From Branchiostoma floridae (lineage: Eukaryota > Chordata > Leptocardii > Amphioxiformes > Branchiostomatidae), in NCBI RefSeq assembly GCF_000003815.2, contig NC_049994.1:15408409-15470408 (forward strand): a DNA stretch of 62,000 nucleotides, written 5' to 3'. This document shows positions 57,770 through 62,000 of the stretch, piece after piece (position 1 is the first letter of the stretch; every line of letters starts with the position of its first letter). The translations under genes were made by a program, and so were the position numbers. Under the pieces are notes generated by a model, which was not told the origin of the DNA, ran no database searches, and worked only from the letters and a program-made list of their open reading frames with translations.

Positions 57770-58590
57770 CATGGGGTATTTGTAACAACTGGCAGTTGAC
57801 TAGGACAGATAACACAGAAGGAAGGGCTTATTGATCTCCCCTTGTAAGTATTACCAAAACACAATGGCAAAAAGTTTTACATCTAGAAACAAAAATCAGA
57901 CAAGTGAAATCATTCTGAAAAAGGAAAAACAGCCTGCAATGACTATGATGAGTACAGTTATGTTATCATAGGGTATTTGTACCAACTGGCATAGATAACA
58001 CAGAATGGAGGGTTGATCTCCTTACCAGTAAAGCTCATAGGATCACCACAAAACCTTAATATCAACTACGGCAAATCTTTCTTAAATCTCCAAAATTTCC
58101 TATAGTGGTGAAATTACAACGGCTTGTCCCAAAAACTCTTACTAGTTTTAATAGCTATTTGTAACAACTGGCACAGATAACACAGAAGGAAGGTTTCTTG
58201 TCCTTACCAGTAAAGCTCCAAGGATCACCACAAAGATCTCTCCCTGCTACAAAACCTTAATAATACGAAGTATGGCAAATCCTCCATAGATTTCCAATTT
58301 CCCATAGTAGTGAAATCACAATGGCTTGTCCCAAAAATTCTCACTAGTCTTAAATACCAGCTATTTGTAACAACTGGCATACAAATGTAGATAGAACAGA
58401 AGGGAGGGAACATGTCCTTACCAGCAAAGCTCCTAGGATCACCACAAAGATCTCTCTCTCTGCTACAAAACCTTAAAGACGAACTACGGCAAATTTTCCT
58501 CCACGTCAGCGCAGGATCACAATCTTGTTTCCCATAGTGAAGAAAAAATCACAACGGCTCGTCACGAAAACTCTCACTAGTCTTACCGGA
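57770..58590 (+). repeat. Tandem array, about 180-205-bp unit, 4 copies
   Basis: TATTTGTAACAACTGGCA-type starts at about 57776, 57974, 58155 and 58362. Units also share CCTTACCAGTAAAGCTC, GGATCACCACAAAGATCTCT and AACGGCTTGTCCCAAAAA. Confidence 0.85.
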
Positions 58591-58774
58591 TGGTAAAAAC
58601 ATGAAGGGTAAGAGTGACTGAAATAGCCAGGGCAGTCCTGTATTGGTGTTATGTTATGCCAGCCCTGGGATAGGATAGGATGGGATGGCCAGCTGTTCAT
58701 GTGGCTGACTGATGTAAGGACATGTGTGGGCAGGATCAGGGACAGTCTTTGGTTGCCATCACCATCCAAGTAAA

Positions 58775-58979
58775 GTAGGCCACACCAATTTATTTTCTTG
58801 ATTGATGAAAAAATTGTGACAGAATATCAGACAAAAGGATATGGTGAAAACAGATCTAGACGGCTGTGAAGAAAACTGGCATGAAACCATGAAACTGAGT
58901 TTCTCTCAGACTTATTTATCATGTTGATCCACCTGAAAAATTGTAGCTACAAGAACCAACAATAAAATTTGTGTGGCCT
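58775..58979. mobile_element. Harbinger-like MITE (205 bp)
   Basis: Ends GGCCACACCAATTTATTTTC-TTG and CAAGAACCAACAATAAAATT-TGTGTGGCC are inverted repeats; flanks GTA and TTA could be a decayed 3-bp duplication. Same family as 1854 and 54669. Confidence 0.65.
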
Positions 58980-59866
58980 TAGATACATTGTACATCAGTG
59001 GTGACTTTTGAGAGGCATTGATACTCAATGATACAAGTGATTTTCTTAATTTTAAATTATGATACAACCAGTGAAATGCATTGTAAAAGCGCCCTGGAGT
59101 ATAACCCTATACCATATTTGGTCATCAGTATTTAAATGGTTGTCCTTTCATTACAAGTAGTGTCAAGAACATATAGGGGTCAGTAAGTGATGACTGAAGC
59201 TTTGAAAACTTCAGTTACCTGTACAATTAATTCTAAATGATGTTCAATCAATTGTACTTTCATCTTTTAGTTTATCTTATTTTACTCCATTATTTTGTTT
59301 GTTCAGCTGGCATGCACCTAAAGACTGACCAATTTAATATTGTCCAACTTAATATTACATTCTATTTAACTGACAAAACAATAAAATAGATTAATGACCC
59401 CTAGTTTTAACTGATTGTGTTTTGTTCTGTTCTAGTCTAAAGTAAATAGATTGTGATTTGCCTACTAGTACAGTGAAGAAATGCGACTGAGAGAGACTGA
59501 CTTTTTTAATAACATCTGGAAACCCACCCCAAGTTTCTCTGACACCTATAACTGTTTAACACCAGGGGTCGTAACTGATTGTATTTTGTCCTGGACTAGA
59601 TGGATTGTGATTCACCTTGGCTGTTCCAAGTTCAAGTTGATACCAACCATGTGTACTCACTTGACCCCTGTGCATCTCCTGCTGAACTTGGGTTCACATG
59701 AGGTCAAGTTCGAGAGGAATCACAGCTGGTTTAAGCCAAAACTGACGTCTAGAACAATCAATCTTCGTCTTAAGGGCTAATCACAATTGTCCAAAAATCA
59801 AAAGGATGCTGTATATAGCTGTTAACAATCTACAATGTAGGCCACAATAATTCAATCAGTTGATTC

Positions 59867-60198
59867 CAGGGCTCTAGCCAGCTCAAAATTTTTTTCCGTC
59901 AGCCAATTCCCATTGTCGCGAAAACACTATTCCAGGAGCTAGGGAGACTGAACTGAGACCTTGAAAAACGGGTTTTTAATGAGATTGTCGTATGCGAAAG
60001 GGCACCGACACACATCGTCAACAATCATAACAATAGCAAAACAAACAGTGTGTGGCTTTTACGGCGTCCCCAAGCCGCCTGTAGCTTCCACCAAGGATTT
60101 TTGTCCATCAAGGTTGACGGATTGGTTTTAAAATTTTTCCGTCACACGCAGCAAATTTCCGTCAATTGACGGAAAAACGGACGCTGGCTAGAGCCCTG
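59867..60198. mobile_element. hAT MITE (332 bp) with exact 8-bp target duplication
   Basis: Inverted ends CAGGGCTCTAGCCAGC / GCTGGCTAGAGCCCTG, flanked by GTTGATTC at 59859-59866 and 60199-60206. Inner sequence has repeated CCGTCA / TGACGG motifs in both orientations. It has jumped into a Harbinger-type end (GGCCACAATAATTCAATCAG at 59841). Confidence 0.9.
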
Positions 60199-60844
60199 GT
60201 TGATTCTCACAATTTCTCAGACTAAAAAAGCTGATGCTTAGCAGGAAGACCAAGTTGAAACCAGTTTAAACGATATATGTCTTACACACAGTTCTAGCCA
60301 ATGTAAATTCAAGAAAGACTCAGATTTTTCCTCCCAACCTCTGTTTTCACCTGAATTTTCTGATCAAAATTTCCACGAACAAAGGAGATGAAGATGGATA
60401 AGTTACAGTTGATTTTGACATCAAAAACTAGTACATGACTTGTCTTCCAGATTTACACCCTTTCAAGAGTTCAACCAATGGCAACCCATGGTTTACAACT
60501 GCGACATTTACCCCAAAACAGTGCCTGTCTTCAATGAACTTCAAAACATGGAGCTGGGTACATAACATTTAATTGTGTGTAACTTTATACATCCTGCAGA
60601 ATGCATGAAACCAGCATTCCATTTAGTAAGTTGATATCATAGCTGAGAATCGGGTTATCAACCTGGGTTATTTTCCACTGACATGTTATATATATATATA
60701 TGTATTATATACCTCTTGTACCAGTAACCCAACAAAATGGATAGCCAACTTTGTACCTTCTAATTGTTCCAGCAAGTCGTTTATCGGTACATGTTTTTTA
60801 CTGATCCATGAAGACCTGTGCATTCTGTACTTGTCTAACGAAGC

Positions 60845-61002
60845 TAATCTCCAAGCAGATCCTACCGTGCCATAAGATAGTATCAAAGCTGGCTAAGGAG
60901 TGTAGCCGGCCAAAGGGAGTCAAAATGGGCTCCCGGTGACGGCTGACCTCCTTGGCCAGCTTTGAAACTATCTTATGCCACCAGGAATCTGCTTGGAGAT
61001 TA
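60845..61002. mobile_element. TA-flanked MITE, copy 1 (158 bp)
   Basis: Inverted ends TAATCTCCAAGCAGATCCTA / ATCTGCTTGGAGATTA with further pairing (CATAAGATAGT-TCAAAGCTGGC). The TA at each border suggests a Tc1/mariner-type target. Confidence 0.7.
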
Positions 61003-61225
61003 TAACAAAGCCGTAGTCCCAATTCCAACAGACCTACAAAGGTACATGCAACCTACTGAAGTTGCCATACAGGGAAACCATATAATAGCCAATTCTGTGC
61101 ATTTTGATAATCCTAAAAACAGAGCTACAATTTTTTTCAGGCCTGTGTTTCTTGACTGCTCCATGAAGACCTGTATGTGCTCTGTACTTACAAAGCCTGA
61201 GTCCTATTGCCTAACCAGCAGACCT

Positions 61226-61361
61226 TAATCTCCAAGCAGATCCTACGGTGCCATAAGATAATATCAAAGCTGGCCAAGGAGTTTAGCCGGCCAAAATAAG
61301 TCAAATGGGGACCGGAGGGTTTGATACTATATTACGCCACCGTGGATCTGTTTGGAGATTA
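61226..61361. mobile_element. TA-flanked MITE, copy 2 (136 bp)
   Basis: Same element as at 60845 (TAATCTCCAAGCAGATCCTA, then CCATAAGATAATATCAAAGC), with a degraded right arm (GGATCTGTTTGGAGATTA). Flanking bases are also shared (TGAAGACCTGT upstream, GTTGCCATACAGGGAAACC downstream), so a larger block was duplicated. Confidence 0.7.
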
Positions 61362-61550
61362 GCAGACCTAACCTACTGAAGTTGCCATACAGGGAAACCC
61401 TGTCCCTTATGACACTCCCTACACTGACTGGTGCTATTTTGAGGTTTGCTGACCGAGGGGCCACATTCTTGCGATGTTGGACAGGCATGGACACTCGCTA
61501 ATGCACCTTACACAGACGCCAGCTATCTCTGGTATGGGCAGCCACAGATA

Positions 61551-61980
61551 GGGAGGGAGCTGGTAAGGGTAGTGTACCTCTGGCACTGTGTTGTATGTAC
61601 AACACTGCATCATGGTGTGATAGGAGTGGGTGCGGGTCAGCATTAATTGAGGCTTCATATATCCATCCTTACAGTGTACAAATAGATAAATACATGTACA
61701 TTTTAGAATGCTTAAGTATTGGAAACTGTAGTATGAATGGCCATATTGATAGGGAGAGAGCTGGTAAGGGTAGTGTACTACTGGCACTGTGTTGTATGTA
61801 CAACACTGCATCATGGTGTGACAGGAGTGGGTGCGGGTCAGCATTACTTGGGGCTTCATATATCCATCCTTACAGTGTACAAATAAATAAATACATGTAC
61901 ATTTTAGAATGCTTAAGTATTGTGCTGTATGTACAACACTGCATCATGGTGTGATAGGAGTGGGTGCGGGTCAGCATTAC
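61551..61980 (+). repeat. 198-bp tandem repeat at window end
   Basis: TAGGGAG-GAGCTGGTAAGG starts units at 61551 and 61749; a third, internally deleted copy restarts near 61920 (TGTATGTACAACACTGCATC). Units contain GGAGTGGGTGCGGGTCAGCA and ACATGTACATTTTAGAATGC. The array runs on past the window. Confidence 0.9.
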
Positions 61981-62000
61981 ATGTACTTGCATGGGGCTTC

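Noticed and set aside
58200-58470. Tandem mini-exons on the minus strand (EIFVVILGALL before GTAAGG)
   Set aside because: A hydrophobic stretch before a donor-like site appears in several 200-bp units, but units differ in frame and length (one lacks most of it), no ATG or partner exons are seen, and the repeat is better read as a tandem array.
60689-60702. (TA)n near 60690 as a TATA box
   Set aside because: A simple dinucleotide run with no ORF or exon downstream on either strand.
61434-61859. 141-codon ORF at the right end
   Set aside because: Its sequence repeats itself because it runs through the 198-bp tandem repeat; it has no domain and low-complexity content.

Overview
The window looks like animal nuclear DNA, most probably from a cephalochordate (amphioxus, Branchiostoma-like). 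The reasons are a giant nebulin gene with a regular seven-repeat super-repeat, small phase-0 exons in short introns, and many small DNA transposons, a tRNA-derived SINE and a CR1-type LINE. The species is inferred from these, not read directly.

Main gene (minus strand, 44.3 kb down to 5.36 kb, leaving the window on the left). I resolve 73 coding exons, all phase 0, giving about 3,040 residues and 84 nebulin repeats. Transcription probably starts near 44,338, about 30 bp from a TATA/CArG-like box. A leader with no upstream ATG ends in an exon whose last three bases are the start codon. Six irregular N-terminal exons follow (42.65 to 36.29 kb), one of them a Thr/Glu-rich non-nebulin exon. Then come eleven complete super-repeats and the start of a twelfth. 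Each super-repeat has the same exon order: a 71-residue double-repeat exon, then exons of 35, 36, 36, 35 and 32 residues (245 in total). Introns cut the actin-binding SDxxYK motif between S-D/E and xxYK, so each motif is completed by splicing, and skipping any exon of regular length keeps the frame. Exceptions stand out: two precise intron losses, one exon with a 1-base deletion, four remnants of duplicated exon starts inside introns, and strong homogenisation of one exon type. No stop codon or C-terminal SH3-coding exon is visible; the 5.3 kb left of the last exon hold only repeats.

Mobile DNA. Introns carry two inverted copies of one roughly 1.05 kb terminal-inverted-repeat transposon family whose subterminal motifs differ between copies in a coordinated way, a full SINE with A and B boxes, a hAT-like MITE and minisatellites. 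A dispersed short retroposon family carries a hammerhead-ribozyme-like core whose stem II covaries between copies; one 208 bp copy has an inverted-repeat structure and a 12 bp target duplication.

Right third. From 44.5 to 50.3 kb I see no convincing gene except one nebulin-like half-repeat exon at 46.6 kb, upstream of the main promoter. A CR1-like LINE with an uninterrupted 996-codon endonuclease/reverse-transcriptase ORF lies at 50.37-53.62 kb (minus). From 54.6 kb to the end there are tandem arrays and MITEs (Harbinger-like, piggyBac-like, hAT with an 8 bp duplication nested in another MITE), closing with a 198 bp tandem repeat.
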